IMG/VR virus record: IMGVR_UViG_3300001450_000284
Span: 1,606-22,732 of that record
Reading direction: 5' to 3' (one strand)
Origin: a virus
DNA: 21,127 bases
In this document: one piece after another, positions 6,783 to 13,296 of the stretch
How the letters are laid out: each line of letters starts with the position of its first letter
How positions within the stretch are numbered: position 1 is the stretch's first letter
Position numbers and translations under genes: made by a program
The notes under the pieces: model-generated
The model's database searches: none
Told to the model about the DNA's origin: nothing
The model's input: the letters and a program-made list of their open reading frames with translations, nothing else

Positions 6783-9696
6783 TATGCTTTCTCCGTTTCT
6801 TGTTTACTACTATATCCATGAATTGTTTTGTGGCCCATTTTAATGGCGGTACTTTAGCAATTAGTTTAGCATAATTTTCACCATGTGTCATGTATAAATT
6901 TTTAAACCAACTAGGAGCATCATATTGTAGCCAAGTACGGAACACAAACCATTCAGCATTTTGTTTGCCATATACTTCACGTGCTACCCAGCAAGCACCA
7001 AATAAATATGCACTGCCTAATGTACCAATTAAACTACCTATTGCATTACCTGCTGCTGATTTACCTGCTGCAGCAGAAGCAGCTTGAGATGTTGCAGCAT
7101 CTAGTTCAGCAATCGCCATAGCACTGTATCTATCCAGTTCACCTTCTGCTGATTCCCATGCCCACTCCATAGTATCAGCATAGAAACTCCACAAATTACT
7201 GTAAGCTTGTTTACTTACATCAAGAACAGCATTCGCATTCAACTCATTAGCACGATTAATTGAAGCCGTATCCGCTGTAGCTATCTGTCTACGCCACTGT
7301 GCATTACTCTGTGCAATCACTAGCTGGTTCTGTGCATTAAACTGATCACGTTGATTGTTTAGTTCTGCGTTAAAACGATTTACTGTATTAGCCTGACCAG
7401 CATTATACTGTGATTGTGCATTAGATTGTGTCGCATTAAACTGAGACACTTGAGAACCAAGATTCTGGAAGAACTGATCTGTTTGGTTTTCACTAGATGC
7501 ATTAAACTGTGCGGCAGCATTTGCTGCAGCTTGATCTGAAAACAAAGACTGTACACGCTGTTGTGCTTTAAACAACTCTGTCTGTTGGTCGTTAGATAAG
7601 TTAGCCATATCCATCTGCAAGAAGTTCTGTGCTTGTTGTACAGAAGCTTGTTGTCTATTGCTTAGGTTCTGGCTATCCATAGCAGCAATTGTTGCAGCAT
7701 TCTGCAGGGTCGTAGCTTGTGCAGTATTAAGATTAGCTAATCCAATAGTTTTCATCAACTCTGAATTATGTAATTGCTCTTGCTGGTCTGCACTAAATGT
7801 TATGTTAGCTGCCTCAGAAAATCTAGCTGCGTTTTGCATAGCTGTTTGTTGTTGTACATTAATCTGTTGACCTTGTAAGGCTGCAGAAAGTTGTGCATTA
7901 GACATATAAGATTGTTGTCTATTAGACAGATTAGCTAAATCTATTTGAAGATTGTTGGCATTATTTACTAGTGCTGTCTGTTGCCTATTATTTAAATTCA
8001 TATTAGAAACTTCAGCAAATCTAGCAGCAGTAACTAAGTTTACCTGTTGTTGATTACTTAAATTCTGTCCTTGGAAAGCTGCCTTTATTTGTGCATTAGC
8101 CAAGAAGGTTTGCTGCATGTTAGACAAGTCTTGTGTCTGTAATGCGAAAGCATTAGTACTGTTCTGTAATGCTACTTGCTGCTCATTAGATAAGTTTTGC
8201 AGTGAAAGACCTTGTTGTGCAGCAGCATTAGTTAGGGACACTTGTTGCCGCCTATTTAAGTTGTTCATATTCATTTGATTGAATGTTTGAGCATCTTGTG
8301 TAGCAATAGGTAGTGAAGACTCCATAGCAGCCTGTAGGATAGCCGCACCTGCCATTGAGCTACCAGCTAGACCCCTTGAGGCCATAGCAGCGTTAGCGGC
8401 CCTTAAAGCCCCTGCTGCCCATACAGGTGTACCATCATCAAACTGCTTCATCAACCCTTCTAGCTGACCCTGTACAGTTCCTAATGCACCTACCTCGCCT
8501 TGAATAGCACTAGCTAATGTGCCATTGTCTACACTAAATGAATTTAGTTTGGCTGCATAAGCTACGGCATCTTCTCTAAGGAACCCACCTGATTGTGCCA
8601 GTTGCGCTTGAGCCATATTAGACTCTTGAATTTGTGCAGCCTGTGGTATTTCATTTACAGATACGGTAGCTTGTTGAGCTATAGCTGGATCAATGCCAGA
8701 AGACTGTGCAATCTGAGCTGCTGGTATAACTTCGTCTTGACCTTTAGCTGCTGCTAACTGGTCTGGTGTTACGTTTAGATCACCAAATCCAACCCCTTGT
8801 TTAAAAGCAGTATCAAACTCTGGTGCGCCGGGTGTAGCTCCGGCAGATAATGAACCTGTTGCTGCTGTTATGCCGCTAGTTGTCCCCGATGCGGCAGCTA
8901 CTTTGTTCATTTCAGTATCTACATCAGTTTCCGTAGTTGTTACAGCAGCTTTATTTGCTGTTCCCGCTGTAATTAATCCAGCTTGATACGTATTTGCAGT
9001 AGCAGTCGGTACTTGTACAGCACCTGCTGAAAAGTCATAGTTAATAGGAACTTCAAACCGGCCACCATCCGGCGTAAATGCAAATTTATTACCTTGTTGC
9101 GGCATTACTGTTTGACGTATTGCGCCGGGGGTAGGATCGTTTTCAAGATACGGGCCTGTCAGTGTACCTGTTCCTGCTGCTATTTTTTGTGCATCTTCTG
9201 TTTTTGTAGCTTTAGAAATTGTTGTGGCACCAATAGGCAGACCGGGTTGATACATTTGTTCTACACTGAACTGTGCTACACCGGGAATTTGGTTTTTGAT
9301 TTCTGCTGTTTTTTCATCGCCTACATTTACACCTTCAGGTAACTGATCACCTTCTTTGTAATATGTAGCGGGAGTTACATTATATTGTGCGGGACTAGCA
9401 CCTGTATACACAGGTGTGGCAGCTTGTGTTGACCCAAAATTACTTACAGTACCTCTGTTTGATACAGGCTGTTCTTCTTCTTCTTTTTTATTATCGGCTA
9501 CACCACCAGTATTAAACCGTGGCACGTATCCACCTTCTGCCATCTTCCGTGCAGCATTCGTATACATATTCATCTGCTGTTGCCGTGCAGGGTCTTGGTC
9601 AACGTACTGCTGAAACTGGTTCATATCACCTTGATAGCCCATAGCCCCTGCAATCTTATTCATTGCTTGAGGTTTAAATCCTTTGAACATCGCCAT
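6766..9696 (-). CDS. Large repeat-containing virion protein with CWVAREVYG C-terminal domain, 976 aa
   Basis: Residues 1-68 form a compact basic module (MAMFKGFKPQAMNKIAG) ending in AEGGYVPRFNTGG, a glycine-pair element common in marine phage virion proteins. Residues 70-470 are low-complexity Ala/Thr/Gln/Pro-rich sequence. Residues 479-720 are eleven exact-length 22-residue repeats (consensus N-L-S-N-x-Q-Q-x-x-L-x-N-A) and 730-806 seven 11-residue repeats starting QFNA. A small-residue hydrophobic stretch (about 880-901) runs into a C-terminal domain at 902-976 beginning CWVAREVYG. That motif is similar to the CFIATAAYG box found at the C-terminus of other proteins. The gene starts one base after the holin-like gene. 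Long helical repeats suggest a fibrous internal or ejected tail component; the function is unproven. Confidence 0.65.
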   Translation of the reverse strand: MAMFKGFKPQAMNKIAGAMGYQGDMNQFQQYVDQDPARQQQMNMYTNAARKMAEGGYVPRFNTGGVADNKKEEEEQPVSNRGTVSNFGSTQAATPVYTGASPAQYNVTPATYYKEGDQLPEGVNVGDEKTAEIKNQIPGVAQFSVEQMYQPGLPIGATTISKATKTEDAQKIAAGTGTLTGPYLENDPTPGAIRQTVMPQQGNKFAFTPDGGRFEVPINYDFSAGAVQVPTATANTYQAGLITAGTANKAAVTTTETDVDTEMNKVAAASGTTSGITAATGSLSAGATPGAPEFDTAFKQGVGFGDLNVTPDQLAAAKGQDEVIPAAQIAQSSGIDPAIAQQATVSVNEIPQAAQIQESNMAQAQLAQSGGFLREDAVAYAAKLNSFSVDNGTLASAIQGEVGALGTVQGQLEGLMKQFDDGTPVWAAGALRAANAAMASRGLAGSSMAGAAILQAAMESSLPIATQDAQTFNQMNMNNLNRRQQVSLTNAAAQQGLSLQNLSNEQQVALQNSTNAFALQTQDLSNMQQTFLANAQIKAAFQGQNLSNQQQVNLVTAARFAEVSNMNLNNRQQTALVNNANNLQIDLANLSNRQQSYMSNAQLSAALQGQQINVQQQTAMQNAARFSEAANITFSADQQEQLHNSELMKTIGLANLNTAQATTLQNAATIAAMDSQNLSNRQQASVQQAQNFLQMDMANLSNDQQTELFKAQQRVQSLFSDQAAANAAAQFNASSENQTDQFFQNLGSQVSQFNATQSNAQSQYNAGQANTVNRFNAELNNQRDQFNAQNQLVIAQSNAQWRRQIATADTASINRANELNANAVLDVSKQAYSNLWSFYADTMEWAWESAEGELDRYSAMAIAELDAATSQAASAAAGKSAAGNAIGSLIGTLGSAYLFGACWVAREVYGKQNAEWFVFRTWLQYDAPSWFKNLYMTHGENYAKLIAKVPPLKWATKQFMDIVVNKKRRKHNVQTI
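7279..7509 (-). repeat. Seven tandem 33-bp (11-residue) repeats
   Basis: Coding repeat in the 976-aa protein, residues 730-806. Units begin QFNA, QFFQ, QFNA, QYNA, RFNA, QFNA and QSNA, each exactly 11 residues with no insertions. An 11-residue period is the hendecad pattern of long, nearly straight helices. The units are diverged at base level, so this is not a recent expansion. Confidence 0.85.
7537..8262 (-). repeat. Eleven tandem 66-bp (22-residue) repeats
   Basis: Coding repeat in the 976-aa protein, residues 479-720. Every unit is exactly 22 residues, usually opening N-L-(S/N)-N-x-Q-Q. Units 3-5 and 6-8 match each other better than their direct neighbours: AQIKAAFQGQ with AQLSAALQGQ, AARFAEVSNM with AARFSEAANI. 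This gives a super-period of 66 residues (198 bp) and suggests growth by duplication of three-unit blocks. Confidence 0.9.
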
Positions 9697-9697
9697 A

Positions 9698-9904
9698 TTA
9701 ACTCATTCCCATAAATACTGTAACTACCATAGCTACTACCATTATAGTGCTACCCATTATCATTGCTTCTAAACGCCACATGCGTTTGTCTAGTGATTTT
9801 AATTGTTCACCTACAGCAGCGTAACGCACTGCACATTCTTTTTCGTGTGCTTCTAGTTCTAGTGCTACACGAAGTTCAGGGGTTACAGACTGCTCTAGTT
9901 TCAT
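9698..9904 (-). CDS. Small C-terminal-membrane-anchor protein, holin candidate
   Basis: A 68-aa protein with a charged helical N-terminal two-thirds (HEKECAVRYAAVGEQLKSLD, KRMWRLEAM) and a single hydrophobic C-terminal helix (IMGSTIMVVAMVVTVFMGM). Small proteins of this layout, with an ECAxRY-type helix and one terminal membrane span, are frequent in marine phages and are often taken as holins or other lysis-associated proteins. The ATG at 9902-9904 is preferred over an in-frame TTG four codons upstream, because it sits two bases after the previous stop and has GGAG (9911-9914) at six bases. No endolysin is visible nearby, so the lysis role is only a candidate; a membrane-anchoring virion role is also possible. 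Confidence 0.55.
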   Translation of the reverse strand: MKLEQSVTPELRVALELEAHEKECAVRYAAVGEQLKSLDKRMWRLEAMIMGSTIMVVAMVVTVFMGMS

Positions 9905-9906
9905 TG

Positions 9907-10212
9907 CTAGCTCCAAGAATCAAACCAAGTAGATACCTCAGCAGTAACTTCATCTGTAGTCATATCAACAAACTCACCGCCACTGTTTTCTTTCTGCATA
10001 GCGTACCGACCATGAATGTTAAGGACACGAGTGGTAAGTCCTGCCTTGTCTAGTACCGTTACTGTCTCTGGTACTTTAAACTCACGAGGTGCGTCAATGG
10101 TCCAGCCCACCATAGTAAAGTTATCTGGGTCAGTGTAGTATCCACCATTCTTTACCCAATTAGGTATAGTCATGCCCTGTGGACCTGCATCTAGTTTATA
10201 TTCAATAATCAT
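9907..10212 (-). CDS. Conserved hypothetical structural-block protein, 101 aa
   Basis: A compact, probably beta-rich soluble protein. The central part, PNWVKNGGYYTDPDNFTMVG, resembles uncharacterised proteins of environmental marine phages as recalled, not verified. The last 20 residues are acidic and helical, and end DSWS. Its ATG overlaps the stop of the 273-aa gene as ATGA, with AGGAG in the proper position, so it should be translationally coupled. Its own terminal codons (TGG AGC) supply the Shine-Dalgarno bases for the holin-like gene. The function is not known; the gene order suggests a minor virion or assembly component. Confidence 0.65.
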   Translation of the reverse strand: MIIEYKLDAGPQGMTIPNWVKNGGYYTDPDNFTMVGWTIDAPREFKVPETVTVLDKAGLTTRVLNIHGRYAMQKENSGGEFVDMTTDEVTAEVSTWFDSWS

Positions 10213-11030
10213 TCTTCTTTCTCCTGTTTGTTTTCTAGAAGATTCATATATTCAGAGTTAGTAAAGTTTACTTTGCCAAACATACGTTCCGCAGTTTTGT
10301 CTACATTGACACAATACTTATCTGCCATTCGGTCTAAAAACTCTTCTAAGTCATTTGAGTGTAATACAACACCATTACTAATTTGTTCTCCAGTATGTTG
10401 TACATAACCAGAAGTCTCTGTTAATGCTACTTGTGGATGTACCCCATACTGTTGCAGGTACTCAATTGTGGCTGTTTGCGCACGACCACCTTCTAGTAAA
10501 TTACGGTACATAAGTTCAAAGCCTCTGCGAACATGGTGTCGTTTTTCTTCAGCTTCAAATGTAGATTCATCCCATTCATCAATACCGTGTTTTTCTTTAA
10601 TGTTATTATACTGGTCAATAAGCGTAGCTATATCTTTAAACGATCCATTAACCTTTGACTCTAGCATAAACATAGAAACATTTTTTTGGCGAAACTTTGC
10701 TTGTGAGATTGGGTCATCTTCAAACTCCAAGTCCTTAATTTCTTTCTGTGTTTCTGCGTAGCTAACCTGTGCTTCTGCCAATGCCATCTTACGCTTTTCA
10801 ATCTCTGCCATAATCTGACGCATCATACGCATTGGTGATTGACCATTGAGCATAGTTAGTGTCATTAGTGATAGAGTATGCTGGCTGTTGTTACGATCAA
10901 AGCTACGAGTTTTTTCTTCTATCTCTGGAAGAAATTCATTTACTTTTGCTACAGCAGCCGTATTAACTTTATTCTCTTGTATCATGGGTAGATCAAAGGC
11001 TACCCTTGTAGTTATTATTTCATTAGTCAA
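10209..11030 (-). CDS. Helical virion/assembly protein, 273 aa, TTG start
   Basis: First gene after the internal promoter. The region SPMRMMRQIMAEIEKRKMA (about 71-89) opens a long charged coiled coil to about 165, with KEKHGIDEWDE following. The C-terminal part is mixed and ends in a charged ENKQEKEE tail. Comparable proteins occur in marine phage structural regions (from memory), without an assigned role. The start is TTG at 11028-11030: AGGAG (11038-11042) lies seven bases upstream and the next in-frame ATG is residue 16, far from any ribosome-binding site. Its 3' end overlaps the next gene by four bases. No catalytic motif was recognised. Confidence 0.65.
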   Translation of the reverse strand: MTNEIITTRVAFDLPMIQENKVNTAAVAKVNEFLPEIEEKTRSFDRNNSQHTLSLMTLTMLNGQSPMRMMRQIMAEIEKRKMALAEAQVSYAETQKEIKDLEFEDDPISQAKFRQKNVSMFMLESKVNGSFKDIATLIDQYNNIKEKHGIDEWDESTFEAEEKRHHVRRGFELMYRNLLEGGRAQTATIEYLQQYGVHPQVALTETSGYVQHTGEQISNGVVLHSNDLEEFLDRMADKYCVNVDKTAERMFGKVNFTNSEYMNLLENKQEKEE

Positions 11031-11041
11031 TTTACTTCTCC

Positions 11042-11068
11042 TCTGTATAAAAAATTACATTATACAGA
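11042..11068. promoter_or_regulatory. 9-bp perfect inverted repeat over the promoter -10, possible operator
   Basis: The arms TCTGTATAA (11042-11050) and TTATACAGA (11060-11068) are perfect reverse complements separated by nine bases. One arm contains most of the -10 hexamer, and the other ends on the Shine-Dalgarno site of the 273-aa gene. A transcript starting from this promoter would lack one arm, so DNA binding by a dimeric regulator fits better than an RNA hairpin. In read-through transcripts from upstream genes, however, both arms would be present and could fold over the ribosome-binding site. Confidence 0.55.
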
Positions 11069-11087
11069 TATTTTACTAAAAATGCAA
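11059..11087 (-). promoter_or_regulatory. Sigma70-type promoter for the 273-aa gene and downstream block
   Basis: On the minus strand there is a perfect TATAAT (11059-11064) with a 17-base spacer from a weak -35, TTGCAT (11082-11087, three of six bases as consensus). It lies in the largest non-coding gap of the late unit (64 bases) and 28 bases before the TTG start codon. The expected transcription start is near 11052. The weak -35 suggests moderate strength or activator dependence. Confidence 0.65.
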
Positions 11088-11094
11088 GTCTTTA

Positions 11095-12198
11095 TTAATT
11101 GCCTGATAAGCCTGTTAGATAACGTCTAGCTAAAGTCAAGTCTCCAAAATCTGTAGCATTGCCGGGGGTAGATATAGTTACGTATGCCATAACATTAACA
11201 GGAGTGTTGCCGCCACCACCAAATATTGCTCTAGTGACATTTGCACACGCTGCCATATTATACTGCACTGCTGTTAAATTTCCAAAATCCGTGGCATTAC
11301 CAGTTGTAGCTATAGTTACATAGTCTATTACATCACTTACAGCAGAAGAAGAATAACCACCTCCAAATAATGCTCTAGTGCCGTTTGAACACCCTGCTGG
11401 GGCTGAACCTCTACCTACGGTTAAATCACCAAAGTCTGTAGCATTACCAGTAGTAGCAATTGTTATATAGTCAATTTCGTTTTTAGGGCCGGGATTTCCA
11501 CCAGCAAATAAACCTCTTGTAGTGGAACTAGCACCTCCTAATTGTTTTCTAGCTACGGTAAGATCACCAAAGTCTTGAGAATTTCCCGGAGTGGCTATAG
11601 TTATATAATCTATTGTATTTACTGTTGCTGATGCTTGGCCTAGTGCTATAGCGGCACGGCTTCCATTAGACACAGCAGCACAGCCTCTAGCAGTGGCACT
11701 TAAATCTCCAAAATCCGTACCGTTTCCTGTGTTGGCTATAGTAATATATTCTATAATGTTATAAAAAGTAGTATTAGATTGGCTATGTCCACCCGCAAGT
11801 ATACCTCTACTTCCGTTAGAACAACCCGCTAAAAAAGCCCTAGCTTGTGTAAGGTTTCCAAAATCTGTAGCATTACCTGTGGTAGTTATATCTATATAAT
11901 CTATATTATTTTGTTCTGTGTTATTAACATCACCGCCAGCAAATATACCTCTATTTCCTAGTATAGGTGGTGGTGGTTCTGTTACAGCCGTAGTATACCA
12001 CAGATCATTAGCATAGATTTTAAATACATCATCAGAAGTGTCAAACCACAAAGCTCCATCACAAGGGTAAGTAGGCTCTGTGGATTGTGCGTAGTACTCT
12101 TTTTTGAGTGCGCCGCTGCCTGCACCTACTTTAGCGTTGTAGGTGAAGTCTACAGTGCTACCGTCATTGGTAATTGTGTCTACTTTTATTGTACTCAT
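11095..12198 (-). CDS. Kelch-like propeller fibre, paralogue 3 of 3, 367 aa
   Basis: Third in transcription order of three tandem paralogues. Residues 1-75 are the shared attachment-type module: KVDTITNDGS near the start and GALWFDT about residue 50, then a Pro-rich linker (EPPPP). The rest is six repeats of 45-51 residues. Each has R-G/A-hydrophobic-F-x-G-G, then I-D-Y-I-T-I-A-T, then GNATDFG(D/N)L. The order GG, Tyr, FG-x-L, Arg matches the Kelch blade layout, so a six-bladed beta-propeller is inferred. The protein ends LSGN, lacking the Shine-Dalgarno-bearing ending of its two siblings, in line with the gap and promoter that follow. Probable receptor-binding tail fibre. Confidence 0.65.
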   Translation of the reverse strand: MSTIKVDTITNDGSTVDFTYNAKVGAGSGALKKEYYAQSTEPTYPCDGALWFDTSDDVFKIYANDLWYTTAVTEPPPPILGNRGIFAGGDVNNTEQNNIDYIDITTTGNATDFGNLTQARAFLAGCSNGSRGILAGGHSQSNTTFYNIIEYITIANTGNGTDFGDLSATARGCAAVSNGSRAAIALGQASATVNTIDYITIATPGNSQDFGDLTVARKQLGGASSTTRGLFAGGNPGPKNEIDYITIATTGNATDFGDLTVGRGSAPAGCSNGTRALFGGGYSSSAVSDVIDYVTIATTGNATDFGNLTAVQYNMAACANVTRAIFGGGGNTPVNVMAYVTISTPGNATDFGDLTLARRYLTGLSGN

Positions 12199-12201
12199 AA
12201 A

Positions 12202-13293
12202 TTATTCTCCTGAACATGAGGCGGGACCACCCCGTGCTGCTGTTAAGTCACCAAAATCCGTACTATTACCAGTCGTGGCTATCGTTACATACTCAATTAT
12301 ATTTTTAAACCCGCCGAAACTGCCACCGCCAAATACAGCTTTGATGCCATCTGAACATGATGCACTCTCGCTAATTGTCGCCCCAAGATTACCAAAACTT
12401 GTAGAATTGCCGGGGGTAGCAATGGTAACATACTCTATGCCATAGTAGTTAGCTAAGGCAGAAAACAAACCTCTTGTACGATTTGAACACCCCGTTACGT
12501 AGTCTCTACCTTGAGTAAGGTTTCCAAAATCTATGGCATTACCAAGCGTTGCTATTGTTACATAATCAATAGTGACATCAGATGTTGGATTACCACCAGC
12601 AAAAACACCGTATGTACCATCTGAACAAGAACCAGTGCTTGATCTTTCAGTCGTTAAATCACCAAAGTCTTGAGCGTTACCTGTTGTTGCTATTGTAATG
12701 TAATCAATTGCAGCTTTTGGGCTTCTGGCACTTCCAGCAAACAAACCTTTTGTGCCATCCGAACACCCGCTACCTAATTGATACGTTACTTTTGTAAGAT
12801 CACCAAAATCAGTAGCATTACCTGCGCTGGCTATTGTTACATAGTCTATGTTATTTGTGTCGTTTCCTGTAGTACCACCAGCAAAAACACCTCTAGTTTT
12901 ATTTGAACAAGCACCCCCCCTGTATCGTGCTAATGTTAAATCACCAAAGTCTGTAGCATTGCCGGGGGTAGATATAGTAATATAGTCTATTGTATTGACA
13001 GCGGCATACGAAGTATTCAGACCACCAAAAAAAAGACCACGTGAACCTACATACGGTATAGGTGGTGCTGTCACATTAAGTTTCCTAAATCTAGTATTTA
13101 TATACTGATGTAAGTCTGTACCATTCCACCAGAAAGCACCATTCTTAGGGCTAGTAGGTTCTGATGTACCTGTGTAGTACTCCGAAATTGCATGGCTTGC
13201 CGTAATATCTGCCCCAGCTATATTTAAACCCTGTGAGAAAGAAGGAGACCCGTTTGAGGTATTTTCCATACTTGATACTTTAAATTCGCTCAT
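12202..13293 (-). CDS. Kelch-like propeller fibre, paralogue 2 of 3, 363 aa
   Basis: Same layout as its neighbours: an N-terminal module (KVSSMENTSNG, then EPTSPKNGAFWWNG), a short linker (TAPPIP), and six GG / IDYVTIAT / GNATDFG repeats. The N-terminal module is the most diverged of the three; GAFWWNG replaces the usual G-A-x-W-x-D-T. All six repeats end in a Cys-Ser pair (CSN, CSD, CSGE), more regularly than in the other two. Repeat 5 is short and has lost its glycine pair (LFSALANYYG). The ATG follows the previous stop by three bases, with AGGAG supplied by that gene's last codons. Probable alternative or co-assembled receptor-binding protein. Confidence 0.65.
   Translation of the reverse strand: MSEFKVSSMENTSNGSPSFSQGLNIAGADITASHAISEYYTGTSEPTSPKNGAFWWNGTDLHQYINTRFRKLNVTAPPIPYVGSRGLFFGGLNTSYAAVNTIDYITISTPGNATDFGDLTLARYRGGACSNKTRGVFAGGTTGNDTNNIDYVTIASAGNATDFGDLTKVTYQLGSGCSDGTKGLFAGSARSPKAAIDYITIATTGNAQDFGDLTTERSSTGSCSDGTYGVFAGGNPTSDVTIDYVTIATLGNAIDFGNLTQGRDYVTGCSNRTRGLFSALANYYGIEYVTIATPGNSTSFGNLGATISESASCSDGIKAVFGGGSFGGFKNIIEYVTIATTGNSTDFGDLTAARGGPASCSGE
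12206..12211 (-). promoter_or_regulatory. Shine-Dalgarno site inside the CSGE ending of paralogue 2
   Basis: AGGAGA lies in the codons for Ser-Gly-Glu at the end of the 363-aa gene, seven bases before the ATG of the 367-aa gene. It fixes that start and forces coupling of the two. Confidence 0.75.
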
Positions 13294-13296
13294 TAT

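Noticed and set aside
7279-8262. CRISPR-like or satellite DNA array
   Set aside because: The periodic signal is at protein level, in frame, and the DNA units are diverged; there are no identical repeats with unique spacers.
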